Positions 34,713 to 44,506 of a DNA stretch of 64,000 nucleotides are shown here, in pieces. Position numbers and translations under genes: made by a program. The DNA is from Burkholderiales bacterium (lineage in GTDB: Bacteria > Pseudomonadota > Gammaproteobacteria > Burkholderiales > WYBJ01), in assembly GCA_022841915.1 (NCBI GenBank), contig JALHQN010000013.1:1-64000 (forward strand), read 5' to 3'. How positions within the stretch are numbered: position 1 is the stretch's first letter; every line of letters begins with the position of its first letter. The notes below the pieces were generated by a model. The model was given only the letters and a program-made list of their open reading frames with translations. It did no database searches and was not told the origin of the DNA.

Positions 34713-35747
34713 CTAGGCTAGCGACACGCCGAGCAGTCTGCCGATGCCGTAGGTCAAGGCGCCTGCGCATGCGCCTATCGCCAGCATGCGCAGCCCGCTG
34801 AACCAGGCCCCGCGTCCGGTGAACAAGCTCAGACAGGCGCCGACTGCGAACAACGCCAGCGCCGTGGCAATGATGGAAATCCCGAGGGCTCGCTCTCCCG
34901 AGGTGAGCAGAAAGGGCATGAGCGGCACGAGTGCGCCGACGGCGAACGAGCCGAACGAGGAAAGCGCCGCGCCCGTCGGGCTGCCGAGATCGTCCGGATT
35001 GAGGCCGAGTTCTTCCCGCGCCAGCGTATCGAGTGCCTTGCTCGGATCGGCGATGATCTCCCGAGCCATGCGTTCGGCATCCTCCTCGGGCACGCCGCGG
35101 GCCTGGTAGATGAGAGCGAGTTCTTCGGCCTCGGCATCCGGGTAGTGTTCCAGCTCCTCTTGCTCGAGCCCGATCTGGTACTCGTACATTTCTCGCTGGG
35201 AGCGCACCGACACGTACTCCCCGGCTGCCATCGAGAAGGCGCCTGCCACCAAGCCGGCGGCACCCGACAGGAGCACGATGGCGCTGTCGGCGGACGCGCC
35301 CGCCACCCCCATGATGAGACTGGCGTTGGAAATCAAACCATCGTTCACGCCGAACACGGCCGCGCGCAGATTGCCGCCGGATTCGACGCCTCGATGACGA
35401 TGCTCGCCTCCCTGGACGGCCGGACTCATGAAGTGGCCTGGGACGCTCTTGGTGTAGATCGACATGCCCCGGACTTTCATCGCGGCCAGAACGCCCCGCA
35501 TGCGGCGCGGGCCGAAGGTGCGAACCAGGCGGGCGACGACTCGGGCGCGCAGTCCAGGCCGAAAATCCCGCGCCTCCTGCTGGCCCGTGCGGTTGGCTTG
35601 CTTCTGCCACATCTCGGCCTGCTTGTCGGCTTCGCCGGCAAGTTCCTCGAACAAGGCCTTGCGGCCGCCATCGCTTTCGGCGCGCGCGACCACCCGGTAG
35701 AGCCATGCCGATTGTTTCTCTTCCGTCCAGCCGTCGTGCTCTTTCAT
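34713..35747 (-). CDS. ferritin-like/VIT1-CCC1 iron transporter fusion
   Basis: The 344-residue protein has an N-terminal helical domain at residues 1-55, with EEKQSAWLYRVVARAESDGG and LFEELAGEADKQAEMWQKQA, like the erythrin/ferritin-like domain of MbfA-type proteins. The VIT1/CCC1 membrane domain follows (LRAAVFGVNDGLISNASLIM, GAFSMAAGEYVSVRSQREMY, VGALVPLMPFLLTSGERALG). It has about five helices and the acidic linker EELEHYPDAEAEEL, which binds metal in the family. It probably exports or stores Fe(II) or Mn(II). Its ATG overlaps the stop of the upstream MFS gene. Confidence 0.88.
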   Translation of the reverse strand: MKEHDGWTEEKQSAWLYRVVARAESDGGRKALFEELAGEADKQAEMWQKQANRTGQQEARDFRPGLRARVVARLVRTFGPRRMRGVLAAMKVRGMSIYTKSVPGHFMSPAVQGGEHRHRGVESGGNLRAAVFGVNDGLISNASLIMGVAGASADSAIVLLSGAAGLVAGAFSMAAGEYVSVRSQREMYEYQIGLEQEELEHYPDAEAEELALIYQARGVPEEDAERMAREIIADPSKALDTLAREELGLNPDDLGSPTGAALSSFGSFAVGALVPLMPFLLTSGERALGISIIATALALFAVGACLSLFTGRGAWFSGLRMLAIGACAGALTYGIGRLLGVSLA

Positions 35748-36970
35748 GTCCTCACCGTCCGCAACCGATAAGCGGTGCGTCCCAAGTATCCGAGCCAGCA
35801 TGTCAGGCCGAGGGTGGCCATGACGAGCGAGCAAAGCGCCAGCGTGAGCGCGGTGTCGTAGACGCGATGCGAAATCGCACCGGCGAGCAGCGCGCTGAAG
35901 CCGCTCTGTGAAAATCCGATCAGCGACGAGGCGAGCCCGCGCCGGTCGGGCATCAAGTCGAGCACCAGCAAGGTGATGCTCGGCATGGAAATGCCCAATC
36001 CCAAGGTATAGCCGAAGATCGGGACGACCGATAGCGGCAGGCTTGCCGGATGATGGGCGTGGAAGTACACGTTGAACAGCGCCCAGCCCGCCATCAGCGC
36101 GTAGGCGATCAAGACGGTTTGCGCCGCCCCCAGCCGGCCGGCGAGATGCGCCGACACGAAGGAGCCGAGGATCATGCCGGTGATGGCCGGGCCGAAGATC
36201 CAGACGAATTCGGTGCGTTCGATCCCCAGGATTCGGAAGCCGAAGGCGGGCGACGATACGACGTAGATGAAGAAGCCGGCGAAATTGAACGCGAACGCCG
36301 CGACCAGCAGCATGAAGCGCGCGCTCTTGAAGGCGTTGAGGAAGCCTCGCAGCACCGAGGACAGCGACAAGGGCGTGCGCCGAGAGGGCGGCAAGGTCTC
36401 GGGCAGCCATGCGATCGTCATCAGCAGCAGGAGAGCGGAGAGCAAGGAAAGAAAGCCGAATACCGAGCGCCAGCCGTGCAGGTGACCGATCCAGCCACCG
36501 ATGATGGGCGCGAGCCCGGGCGCCACACCGAAGATGATCGTCACCAGCGCGAGTGCGCGCTGAGCGTGCTCGCCGGCATGCAGATCCCGCACGATGGCGC
36601 GTCCGATCACGATGCCGGCGCCGGCGCTGATCCCTTGCAGGGCCCGTGCGAACAGAAACATCTCGAAGCTTTGCGCCGTGGCGCCGACGAAAGCGGCGGC
36701 GCAGTAGGCAGCCATGCCGAGCATGATGATGCGGCGGCGGCCGTAGGCATCGGAGAGCGTCCCGTGCAGGAGCATCATGACGGCGAAGGGAATGAAGTAG
36801 ACCGTGAGGGTCTGCTGCATCTGCGTGGACGTCACACCGAAGTGCGCCTCGATGTGCGGGAAGTTGGGCAGGACGCTGTCGTTGGAGAAGGGGCCGAGTA
36901 TCGACAGCAAGCCGAGCAGCACGATCAGCGTCTGGCCGCTTGCAGGACGCACGTGCGTGAAGGGCGTCAT
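35744..36970 (-). CDS. Bcr/CflA-type MFS efflux transporter
   Basis: The 408-residue protein has twelve predicted helices. MFS motif A is GTLSDAYGRRRIIMLG, and motif C-like sequence IFGVAPGLAPIIGGWIG marks a drug/H+ antiporter of the Bcr/CflA group. It would export drugs or metabolites. The start MTPFTHVRPA was chosen over a longer frame because a promoter-like palindrome lies just upstream of it. The stop overlaps the next gene's start (ATGA), so it is translationally coupled to the iron transporter gene. Confidence 0.9.
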   Translation of the reverse strand: MTPFTHVRPASGQTLIVLLGLLSILGPFSNDSVLPNFPHIEAHFGVTSTQMQQTLTVYFIPFAVMMLLHGTLSDAYGRRRIIMLGMAAYCAAAFVGATAQSFEMFLFARALQGISAGAGIVIGRAIVRDLHAGEHAQRALALVTIIFGVAPGLAPIIGGWIGHLHGWRSVFGFLSLLSALLLLMTIAWLPETLPPSRRTPLSLSSVLRGFLNAFKSARFMLLVAAFAFNFAGFFIYVVSSPAFGFRILGIERTEFVWIFGPAITGMILGSFVSAHLAGRLGAAQTVLIAYALMAGWALFNVYFHAHHPASLPLSVVPIFGYTLGLGISMPSITLLVLDLMPDRRGLASSLIGFSQSGFSALLAGAISHRVYDTALTLALCSLVMATLGLTCWLGYLGRTAYRLRTVRT

Positions 36971-36992
36971 CGCTGAGGCGGGCGTCGGATTT

Positions 36993-37015
36993 CTAGAATG
37001 AGCATCGGATTCTAG
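36993..37015 (-). promoter_or_regulatory. inverted repeat overlapping an extended -10
   Basis: CTAGAAT (36993-36999) and ATTCTAG (37009-37015) form a perfect 7-bp inverted repeat, 23 bases before the MFS start. On the minus strand the distal arm reads TGCTAGAAT, an extended -10 promoter. A repressor bound to the repeat would block it. No -35 match and no regulator gene are evident next to it. Confidence 0.45.
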
Positions 37016-37413
37016 CACTCGGGGCCAGAGCATCCGGTGCCATCGTGCGAGCGACCATTTTGGTCACTGTTGTCGGCTGAGGCAGACACCGCGCGCTCCC
37101 GCAGTTGTTTGGCTGCAAGCGATTGAAATCGCGCTCTTCGATGACAGCGGCGCAGCATCCGGTTGCTCTGCCCGAAGCACCGGGTGACTTGAGCGGTCGT
37201 GTCACCCCGACAAAATCATCATCTTGACTGCCTGTGAGCCGGTGTCTACGGGCTCGTCGAGCGTGGTATGGATATCGCTTCATTGAGCGGGAGCCGTCCC
37301 GCAGCACTCGCAACTCACGCGAATGCGACGACCCTCAGAACGAATCGGACGGCGGTCGGTCCCTTGATAGGCACCGCCACTCAGCGTTGCACGCTACCCA
37401 CATGGAGGTCCAG
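37016..37413. other. 398-bp intergenic stretch between divergent genes
   Basis: Open frames here overlap one another and show no domain. Promoters for the MFS gene (minus) and the bactofilin gene (plus) must lie here. Apart from the palindrome next to it I see no clear element. Confidence 0.4.
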
Positions 37414-38028
37414 ATGCTCGATTCTTTTCGTAAGCGAGACAACGTGCGCCCAACGACGCCCCCGCAACCCGGTGTGCGTCCCGCAGCACCCAGTCTCGCC
37501 CATGCGCCCGGCAATTCGCCGCTCACTTCTCCGCCGCGAGCAGAGCCTGCGGCAGCAGCCAAGCCCGTCTTGCTCGATGTCGCTCCCGGTCCGATGGTCG
37601 CGGAGCCATCGACTCCCGAGCAGAGTGTTGCGCAAAGCAATCCGCCTCAGCACAGCACGGCCCGCCTGACCGTCGGTCCGGACATCAAGTTGAAGGGGGC
37701 GGAGATCACCGACTGCGACACCTTGATCGTCGAAGGCCAGGTCGATGCAAGCATGGATAGCCGCGTGGTCGAGATTGCCGAAAGCGGCGTGTTTCGCGGC
37801 AAGGTGCAAGTGGAGGTGGCGGAGATACGAGGCCGCTTCGAAGGCGATCTGACCGCCTACAAGCATTTGATCATCCGCGAGACCGGACGAGTCTCGGGGA
37901 ATATCCGCTACGGCAAGATTCAGATCGACGAGGGAGGCATCCTCAGCGGCGATGTGGCCGCTACGGATCCTGCCGCGGACGCGCAGCGCAGTCCGTCGCA
38001 GCGAGCTCGGGAGGCCGGCGCCAAATAG
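37414..38028 (+). CDS. bactofilin
   Basis: The 204-residue protein has a Pro/Ala-rich disordered N-terminus. A bactofilin domain at about residues 90-185 follows: TVGPDIKLKGAEITDCDTLI, EGQVDASMDSRVVEIAESGV, then repeated short strands RGKVQVEVAEIRGRFEGDL and GNIRYGKIQIDEGG. Bactofilins polymerise into cytoskeletal filaments that act in cell shape, division and peptidoglycan placement. ATG 37414 was chosen because GGAGG lies 6 bases upstream, inside an earlier ATG codon context. It stands alone and is convergent with the sensor kinase gene. Confidence 0.93.
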   Translation: MLDSFRKRDNVRPTTPPQPGVRPAAPSLAHAPGNSPLTSPPRAEPAAAAKPVLLDVAPGPMVAEPSTPEQSVAQSNPPQHSTARLTVGPDIKLKGAEITDCDTLIVEGQVDASMDSRVVEIAESGVFRGKVQVEVAEIRGRFEGDLTAYKHLIIRETGRVSGNIRYGKIQIDEGGILSGDVAATDPAADAQRSPSQRAREAGAK

Positions 38029-38144
38029 ACGGCGAGGCGGCGGGGATACCGGGTCGCGCCTGGGCCGTGAACCTTGCGACCAGAGGCGCTACCGCAGCGT
38101 GATCGCTGCGGCAGCGCGCGCGGGTGCGTCTGCTGCCGATCGAA

Positions 38145-40652
38145 TCAGCTGCCGAGGGTGAAGTAGAACGTGGTGCCGGTGCCTTCGATCGATTCTGCCC
38201 AGATGCGGCCCCCGTGGCGGTGAACGATCTGCTGCACGCTCGCCAGTCCGACGCCACTGCCTTCGAAGCGGGTATGGCCGTGCAGACGCTGGAACATGCC
38301 GAATAATTTGCTCGCATAGCGCATGTCGAACCCTGCGCCATTGTCGCGGACGTAGTAGACGGCCTCCTTGCCCTGGGTCGTGCGCCCGATCTCGATGATC
38401 GCCGGGTTGCGGCCGCGGCTGAACTTGATCGCGTTCGACAGCAGATTGCTGATGGCGATCCGCACCAGCGCCGGGTCGGCGAGCACGTGACCGAGCTTGC
38501 CGCGCTTGACCTCCACGGGGCGATCGGCGAGATCGGTCTGCATCCAGCCCAGTGCTTCCTGCACCACGTCGTCCAGACGCACCTTGCACGGCTGCAGAGG
38601 TTGGCGGGAGAGCTGTCCGAAGCCGAGCAGGGCGTCGATCAGCGTGCCCATGCGCTCGGCGTTGACCCCGATGCGATCGAGCAGCGTGCGTGCGTCGTCC
38701 GGCAACTGTCCCGCCATGTCTTCCGTGAGGATGCGCGCATAACCGCTGATGGCCCGCAGCGGCGCGCGCAGGTCGTGGGCGATGGAATAGGAGAGCGTTT
38801 CGGCCTCGCGATGCGCGGCCTGCAGCTGACTGGTTCGTTGTGCGACCCTCAACTCCAGGGCGTCGTTCGCCTGCTGCAGGGCCGCGCGTGCCCGCTGGCG
38901 TTCGGTCACATCGCGAAAACTCCATACGCGTCCGACCGATTTGCCGTCGACCTTTTGCGGCTTCGAACAGCTCTCGATGCAGCGGCCATCGGTGAGATCC
39001 AGCAGGTCGATGCTCTCCGCGTCGGGGCTCGCATAGCGCTCGCGGACCTTGGTCAGGAAGGCGTCGGGATCGCTCAATTGCTCGCGCGCGAACGCCATCA
39101 CCCGGGTATCGTCGCCGTCTTCGAGCAAATCGTCCGAGAAGCGCCAGAGCTGGGCGAGCTGTCGGTTCCAGGCGGTGACTTTGCCATGCTCGTCGACGAC
39201 CAGAATGCCGTCGGCGGTGGAGTCCAGCGTGGCCTGCAGCATGGAGACCGAGCGTGCCAGGGCCTGGGTTGTCCGGGTGCGGTCCGTGACATCGATGGCC
39301 AGAACGCAGAGTCCTTCGACCGCGCCGTCCGGCCCCAGCGCGGGCGTCAGATGCGTTTCGATCTGCAGCTCAGAAGCGTCGGGTGGCGACAGCGTGCGGT
39401 CGTACTTGACCGACTCTCCGGCGAGCACGCGTTCGACATGCGGGCCGAGGACCTCCGACCAATAGGTCTCGCCGAACAGGTCTCGCATCGTTCGGCCCAC
39501 GATGTATTCGCGCGGATGCCCGAGGCGTTCTGCGCCCCGGCGATTGATCCAGCGATACACGCCCTCGGCATCGACGTAAGCGAGCGCGACAGGGATGGTG
39601 TCCGTCACCCCTTCGAGCAGATCGCGATAGTGCCGATTCTCGGCTTCGGTCGCGCGCAAGGCAGTGACATCGGGGGCAATGGTGCCGACGGCGGAGACCG
39701 TGCCGTCGTCGGCAAGGATAGGGAAGCGGCTGGTGATGAAGTTGCGCAAGCCGTGCGGGGTCGGTGTTTCCTGTTCGTAGATCTCGGCGCGCCGGGTGCG
39801 TGCGACTCTCGCGATGGCCTCCTGGGACTTCTGCGCATACTGTTCGGGATACAGTGCGTCGGCCGTCTTGCCGATCAGCTGCTTGGCGGTCACGCCGAAC
39901 ACCGAACGGTAGTGGCGGTTCACCATGATGTAGCGACCGTCCGGCGTGCGCAGATTGAGCAGGGACGGCGACTTGTCGAAGAATGCGCGCAGCCTGCTCT
40001 CGCTTTCCCGCAATTGGCTGTCGGCTCGGTCGCGGTCGATGGCCATGGCCAGGATGTTTGCTGCGCTGACGAGCACGCTGGCGTCGTCGTCGGTAAAGCG
40101 CCGTCTGCGGATCGAATGCGCCGCGAGCACGCCGTAGGGACCGTCGCGACCTCGGATAACTACGCTGATGCCGCTGACGACATTGTGCTCCATGAGCAGG
40201 GTCTGGGTGACGAAGCGGGTTTCGCGCGCAATGTCGGTCACGATCACGGGACGGTCGGCGCGCAGCGTGTAGTTCGCTTGGGTATCGCCTTCGATCGAAA
40301 TTGCCGGATTGCCTACCGTGCCCGGCTTCCAGCCACTGCCGGCGCGAACGACGAAGTGGGGCCCTTCGCCGACCAGTTCGCACACTTTCACGTACTCGAC
40401 ATCGAGCGCATCGCTGAGCGTGCGCACGGCTTCGTCCATCAACGCGAACGGCTTCAATCCAGCCAGGGCGCGCTCGCCGAGCGCCGCGATGGCGGCGTGC
40501 TGTTGCGCGCGCAGCTTCAGGCGCGAGGTCGCTGCCGGTCGCCTAGGGGCTTTGCGCGTCCGCTTTGCCTTCGATGTCTCGGTCTTGAGCTGGGTCTTGA
40601 GCGTCGGACGAGGCCGTGCCGCGCCCGCGCGACGCCGGGTCACCAATCGCAT
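38145..40652 (-). CDS. GAF/PAS hybrid sensor histidine kinase
   Basis: The 835-residue protein has a basic N-terminal tail (1-50), a GAF domain (about 52-205), three PAS domains (218-335, 345-460, 470-590), a HisKA dimerisation domain with H626 in SYSIAHDLRAPLRAISGY, and a HATPase domain with N-box SNLLSNAIKFS, G1 VRDNGAGFDM and G2 GSGVGLA. It has no transmembrane segment, so it senses a cytoplasmic signal. The kinase core resembles bacteriophytochrome-type kinases, but the GAF lacks an obvious chromophore Cys. No response regulator is adjacent. The small regulator gene at 58.4 kb could be a partner. AGGGAGA precedes the ATG. Confidence 0.93.
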   Translation of the reverse strand: MRLVTRRRAGAARPRPTLKTQLKTETSKAKRTRKAPRRPAATSRLKLRAQQHAAIAALGERALAGLKPFALMDEAVRTLSDALDVEYVKVCELVGEGPHFVVRAGSGWKPGTVGNPAISIEGDTQANYTLRADRPVIVTDIARETRFVTQTLLMEHNVVSGISVVIRGRDGPYGVLAAHSIRRRRFTDDDASVLVSAANILAMAIDRDRADSQLRESESRLRAFFDKSPSLLNLRTPDGRYIMVNRHYRSVFGVTAKQLIGKTADALYPEQYAQKSQEAIARVARTRRAEIYEQETPTPHGLRNFITSRFPILADDGTVSAVGTIAPDVTALRATEAENRHYRDLLEGVTDTIPVALAYVDAEGVYRWINRRGAERLGHPREYIVGRTMRDLFGETYWSEVLGPHVERVLAGESVKYDRTLSPPDASELQIETHLTPALGPDGAVEGLCVLAIDVTDRTRTTQALARSVSMLQATLDSTADGILVVDEHGKVTAWNRQLAQLWRFSDDLLEDGDDTRVMAFAREQLSDPDAFLTKVRERYASPDAESIDLLDLTDGRCIESCSKPQKVDGKSVGRVWSFRDVTERQRARAALQQANDALELRVAQRTSQLQAAHREAETLSYSIAHDLRAPLRAISGYARILTEDMAGQLPDDARTLLDRIGVNAERMGTLIDALLGFGQLSRQPLQPCKVRLDDVVQEALGWMQTDLADRPVEVKRGKLGHVLADPALVRIAISNLLSNAIKFSRGRNPAIIEIGRTTQGKEAVYYVRDNGAGFDMRYASKLFGMFQRLHGHTRFEGSGVGLASVQQIVHRHGGRIWAESIEGTGTTFYFTLGS

Positions 40653-40963
40653 TCTCCCTGAATTTTCGCCATGGATGCCGCTGGAGCGGCTTCATCCCGC
40701 CCTGCAAGGCCATCTCTCTTGTGCACGCATGGTAATCGATGCCCGTGAGCGTTTCCAAGCGCCATCGCGCCGTGATCTTCGGCGCAAGTGGCGCGCTGTC
40801 GCGTCGCTACACCATGCGCGCGGGAGGGTGCGGGCCTTGGCATCCGCGCTCCACGAAGGGGGCTCGCTGGCCACGCGGTTGCGCCTGTCATGTGCGCGTG
40901 CTACGGTCTTGTCGCATCCGCTGCGATAGGGCGCAGCAGTCTTTTCACGAAACGAGGATGCTG
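40653..40963. other. 311-bp intergenic stretch before the ABC operon
   Basis: No gene is convincing; one open frame runs into the binding-protein gene but reads as Arg/Cys-rich noise before its signal peptide. The promoter of the ABC operon and that of the sensor kinase should lie here. I see no clear consensus hexamers. Confidence 0.4.
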
Positions 40964-42526
40964 ATGAAGCTCATCCAAATCGCTCTGCTCCTGATCGCCG
41001 TGCTGGTGGGTTCGTCGAGTTATGCAGCCGATGTTCGTCCCGCGTTAGTGATCGCGGTCAACGAACTGCCGCGTGGGCTCGAACCCGCCGACGATACCGG
41101 CAACGTCGATATCCGGGCCACTTATTCGCTCTTCGACACCCTGCTGCGGCGGGATTTTTCCTCGGCCTCGGCGCAGCTCAAACCGCTGCTTGCCGAATCG
41201 TGGAAGCGCGTGAGCCCCACGGTGGTGGAGGTCAAGTTGCGGCGAGGCGTCGTGTTCCACAGCGGCGAGCCGTTCGACGCCGACGACGTCCTGTTCACGT
41301 TCTCGCCCGAGCGTTTGTCCGGTCCGAACGCGGTCATCCCCAGCGGGCGGCAATATTTCGGCCACCTCAAGGAAGTGCAAAAGATCGATTCGCACACCGT
41401 GCGATTCGTGACCGACAAGCCCGATTTGGTGTTCGAACAAAGGCTGGCGACGTACGCATCATGGATCGTGAGCCGCAAGCACTGGGAGCGCTACAAGACG
41501 AACGATCCGAAGTGGATGCAGACGGCGCTGCGCGAGGTGCGCTGGAGCCCGGTCGGCACGGGGCCGCTGAAATTCACCGGGTGGAAGAAGGACCAGTTCG
41601 TCGCCTTCGAGGCGAACGACCGCTACTTTCTCGGTCAGCCGGCGATGAAGTCGGTGACGTTTCGCGAGGTCCCCGAGTTGGCGGCCCGGATCGCCGGGAT
41701 TGCCACGGGCGAGTTCGACATCATCGTCGATGTGACGCCCGACCAGATCCCGGCGCTGCAGCGCTACAAGGATGTGCAGATTCAGACCATCACGCTCGAG
41801 AACAGCCACGTAATCGTCTTCAACAGCAATGCGCCCTCGCTTTCGGACAAGCGGCTGCGCCAGGCCTTGAGTCTTGCCATCGACCGCAAGCGCCTGCGCG
41901 ATTCGCTCTGGCAGGGGCGCAATTACACGCCCAACGGCCACCAGCTCCCCTCGTTCGGCGAGATGTACAACAAAGACCGCAAAGGTTATGTGTACGATCC
42001 CGCGCTTGCACGCCAGTTGGTCAAGGCGTCCGGCTACGACGGCAAGACGATCAGCCTGCGCGCCATCCCCAACTACTATCTGAACGGCACCGAAGTCGCG
42101 CAGGTGCTGTTGGAGATGTGGAAGGCCGTCGGCATCAATGTGAAGCTCGATCTGGTGGACAACTTCAAACAGGTGCGCTCCAAAGGCGTGGAGATGTATC
42201 TTTGGTCGAACACCTATCGCATCCCGGATCCATCGGGTTCGATCATCGTGCTCTACGGGCCGAACTCGCAGATGCAGAAAGGACACAATCTGTGGAAGGC
42301 GCCGGCGGAATTCAACGAGGCAGCCGATGCCGTGATGAGCGCCGGCATGGGCCGCGTTCGCTACAACGCCTTTCAGAAGATGCTCGACATCTTCGAAGAC
42401 GAGATGCCCATCACGGTACTCTACAACCCTTCGTATACCTACGCGTCGAAACGCACGCTCGACTGGAAGGCGTTGCCCATTTTCTACATGGATTTCAGGC
42501 CGGACGTCTTCCGTGTCAGGAAATAG
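40964..42526 (+). CDS. periplasmic binding protein of an Opp/Dpp-type ABC importer
   Basis: The 520-residue protein has a signal peptide (MKLIQIALLLIAVLVGSSSY, cleaved near AA-D). It then follows the SBP_bac_5 pattern: LFDTLLRRDFSSASAQLKPL, AESWKRVSPTVVEVKLRRGV, FHSGEPFDADDVLFTF, and later LRQALSLAIDRKRL. It would capture an oligopeptide-like or other solute in the periplasm. ATG 40964 is better spaced from GAGG than ATG 40958. It heads a seven-gene operon and overlaps the first ATPase gene by 14 bases. Confidence 0.93.
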   Translation: MKLIQIALLLIAVLVGSSSYAADVRPALVIAVNELPRGLEPADDTGNVDIRATYSLFDTLLRRDFSSASAQLKPLLAESWKRVSPTVVEVKLRRGVVFHSGEPFDADDVLFTFSPERLSGPNAVIPSGRQYFGHLKEVQKIDSHTVRFVTDKPDLVFEQRLATYASWIVSRKHWERYKTNDPKWMQTALREVRWSPVGTGPLKFTGWKKDQFVAFEANDRYFLGQPAMKSVTFREVPELAARIAGIATGEFDIIVDVTPDQIPALQRYKDVQIQTITLENSHVIVFNSNAPSLSDKRLRQALSLAIDRKRLRDSLWQGRNYTPNGHQLPSFGEMYNKDRKGYVYDPALARQLVKASGYDGKTISLRAIPNYYLNGTEVAQVLLEMWKAVGINVKLDLVDNFKQVRSKGVEMYLWSNTYRIPDPSGSIIVLYGPNSQMQKGHNLWKAPAEFNEAADAVMSAGMGRVRYNAFQKMLDIFEDEMPITVLYNPSYTYASKRTLDWKALPIFYMDFRPDVFRVRK

Positions 42527-43517
42527 CACCGCTCCTGGCGCCCCGCTGCTGGAGATTCGCAATCTCGATCTGTGGTTCGATACCGAGCAAGGCCGTGTGC
42601 ATGCGGTGCGCGGCGTTTCGCTCGGCGTGCGGGCAGGCAAGACGCTCGGCATCGTCGGCGAGAGCGGTTGCGGCAAGAGCGTCACCTGCCATTCGATTCT
42701 GCGGCTCACGCCCGGCAACGGAATCATGGCGGGACAGATTCTGTTCGATGCGCAGGATCTGGCGAGCTTCGACGAGGCGCGCCTGACCCGCTTGCGCGGG
42801 CACGAGATCGCCATGATCTTCCAGGAGCCGCTGAGTGCACTCAATCCGGTGCATACCATCGGCGGGCAAATCGCAGAGAGCTTGCATCTGCATCGAGGCA
42901 TGGACAAGGCCGCAGCGCGGGCCGAGACCTTGCGCCTGCTCGAGCGCGTCGGCATTCCCGAAGCGCAGCGGCGGCTACGAGAATATCCGCATCAGCTTTC
43001 CGGGGGCATGAATCAGCGAACCATGATCGCGATGGCGCTCGCCTGCCGGCCGCGCTTGCTGATCGCCGACGAGCCGACCACCGCGCTCGATGTGACCATA
43101 CAGGCGCAGATTCTGAGCCTGCTGCAGGAACTGCAGCAGGAGTTCGGCATGGCCATCATTCTGGTGACCCACGATCTGGGCGTGGTGGCCGAGATCGCCG
43201 ACGAGGTTGCCGTGATGTATGCCGGCACGGTCGTCGAGCAGGCTGGCGTGACCGAACTCTTCGCCCATCCGATGCATCCGTACACGGCGGGGTTGCTGCA
43301 TGCGATTCCGCGCATCGATGCGACGATGGACACCTTGACGCCCATCGAGGGCACCGTGCCCAGTGCGATCGACATCCCGGCAGGCTGCAGTTTCGCGCCT
43401 CGCTGCGCTCGGGCACAGGACCATTGTCGGCGACAAAGCCCCAAGCTGCAGCGCCTCGACGGTGGTCGCACCCTGGCCTGCCATTTTCCGCTCGAACGTG
43501 TCGAGGCCGCTGCATGA
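42513..43517 (+). CDS. Opp/Dpp-type ABC transporter ATPase (D subunit)
   Basis: The 334-residue ATPase has Walker [10 protein letters not shown]-loop [15 protein letters not shown], signature LSGGMNQR, Walker [13 protein letters not shown] and the switch His in [12 protein letters not shown]. The C-terminus has the oligopeptide-type Cys motif [14 protein letters not shown], which binds an iron-sulfur cluster in some members. It would power import with the permeases encoded further on. It overlaps the preceding gene and ends at an ATGA overlap with the second ATPase gene. Confidence 0.95.
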   Translation: MSGNSTAPGAPLLEIRNLDLWFDTEQGRVHAVRGVSLGVRAGKTLGIVGESGCGKSVTCHSILRLTPGNGIMAGQILFDAQDLASFDEARLTRLRGHEIAMIFQEPLSALNPVHTIGGQIAESLHLHRGMDKAAARAETLRLLERVGIPEAQRRLREYPHQLSGGMNQRTMIAMALACRPRLLIADEPTTALDVTIQAQILSLLQELQQEFGMAIILVTHDLGVVAEIADEVAVMYAGTVVEQAGVTELFAHPMHPYTAGLLHAIPRIDATMDTLTPIEGTVPSAIDIPAGCSFAPRCARAQDHCRRQSPKLQRLDGGRTLACHFPLERVEAAA

Positions 43518-44506
43518 CTGCCATGGTGCCCTTGTTGGCGGCCAAGGGACTGCGCCGGCACTTCGTGCTGCAGCGGCGTGGTCTGTGGCAGCGCCCCGTG
43601 CATTTGCGCGCCGTCGACGACGTGAGCTTCGAGATTCACCCGGGCGAAACGCTGGGGCTGGTCGGCGAAAGCGGCTGCGGAAAATCCACGGTGGGACGTT
43701 TGCTGCTTGGTTTGGAGCGGCCCGACGCCGGTGAAGTCGCCTTCGAAGGCCGTAACATCATCGGTCAGAAGGCGGCGCAATGGCGGGCGATGCGTCGGCG
43801 TGCACAGATGGTGTTCCAGGATCCGCTCAATGCGCTGGATCCGCGCATCGGGCTCGGTCGGCAGATCATCGAACCCCTGCAGATCCACGCCGTCGGCGAT
43901 CCTGCCTCGCACGCGCAGCGTCTCGCGGACGCGCTCGATGCGGTCGGCCTGCCGCAGGAAGTGGCCAAGCGCTACCCGCACGAGATCAGCGGCGGCCAGC
44001 AGCAGCGTGTGGTCATCGCGCGCGCCTTGGTGCTCGATCCCAGTCTGGTCGTGTGCGACGAACCCGTGTCTGCGCTCGATGTGTCGGTGCAGGCACAGGT
44101 CGTGAATCTGCTCGGACGGTTGCAGCGCGAGCGCAACATCGCATATCTATTCATCTCGCATGACCTCAAGGTGGTGCGGCATCTCTCGCACCGGGTGGCG
44201 GTCATGTATCTGGGCCAGTTGGTGGAGGTCGCCGATCGGGAGAGTCTGTTCCGCGAGCCCTTGCATCCTTATACGCAAGCGCTGATCGCGGCGGTGCCTG
44301 TTCCGGATCCGACGCGTCGCGGTCGACGCATCCTGCTGCAGGGGGATCCGCCGAGTCCGATCGATCCGCCGTCCGGGTGTCGCTTCCATACACGTTGTCC
44401 GCATGCGCAGCCCGTCTGCCGCGAACGCGTGCCCCCACTGGATCCGGCAGGCAGCCAGCGCTGGGTGGCCTGTCATCTGGTCACGCGAGCCAAGGAAAGT
44501 CCATGA
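43514..44506 (+). CDS. Opp/Dpp-type ABC transporter ATPase (F subunit)
   Basis: The 330-residue partner ATPase has Walker [11 protein letters not shown]-loop [13 protein letters not shown], signature ISGGQQQR, Walker [15 protein letters not shown] and [13 protein letters not shown]. Its C-terminus carries the [14 protein letters not shown] cysteine motif. The ATG overlaps the previous stop (ATGA), and its own stop overlaps the start of the glycerophosphodiesterase gene in the same way, so the three are translationally coupled. Confidence 0.95.
   Translation: MTAMVPLLAAKGLRRHFVLQRRGLWQRPVHLRAVDDVSFEIHPGETLGLVGESGCGKSTVGRLLLGLERPDAGEVAFEGRNIIGQKAAQWRAMRRRAQMVFQDPLNALDPRIGLGRQIIEPLQIHAVGDPASHAQRLADALDAVGLPQEVAKRYPHEISGGQQQRVVIARALVLDPSLVVCDEPVSALDVSVQAQVVNLLGRLQRERNIAYLFISHDLKVVRHLSHRVAVMYLGQLVEVADRESLFREPLHPYTQALIAAVPVPDPTRRGRRILLQGDPPSPIDPPSGCRFHTRCPHAQPVCRERVPPLDPAGSQRWVACHLVTRAKESP

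Noticed and set aside
38487-40661. 724-codon open frame antisense to the sensor kinase
   Set aside because: The sense strand encodes clear GAF, PAS, HisKA and HATPase domains. The antisense reading has no domain or start signal.
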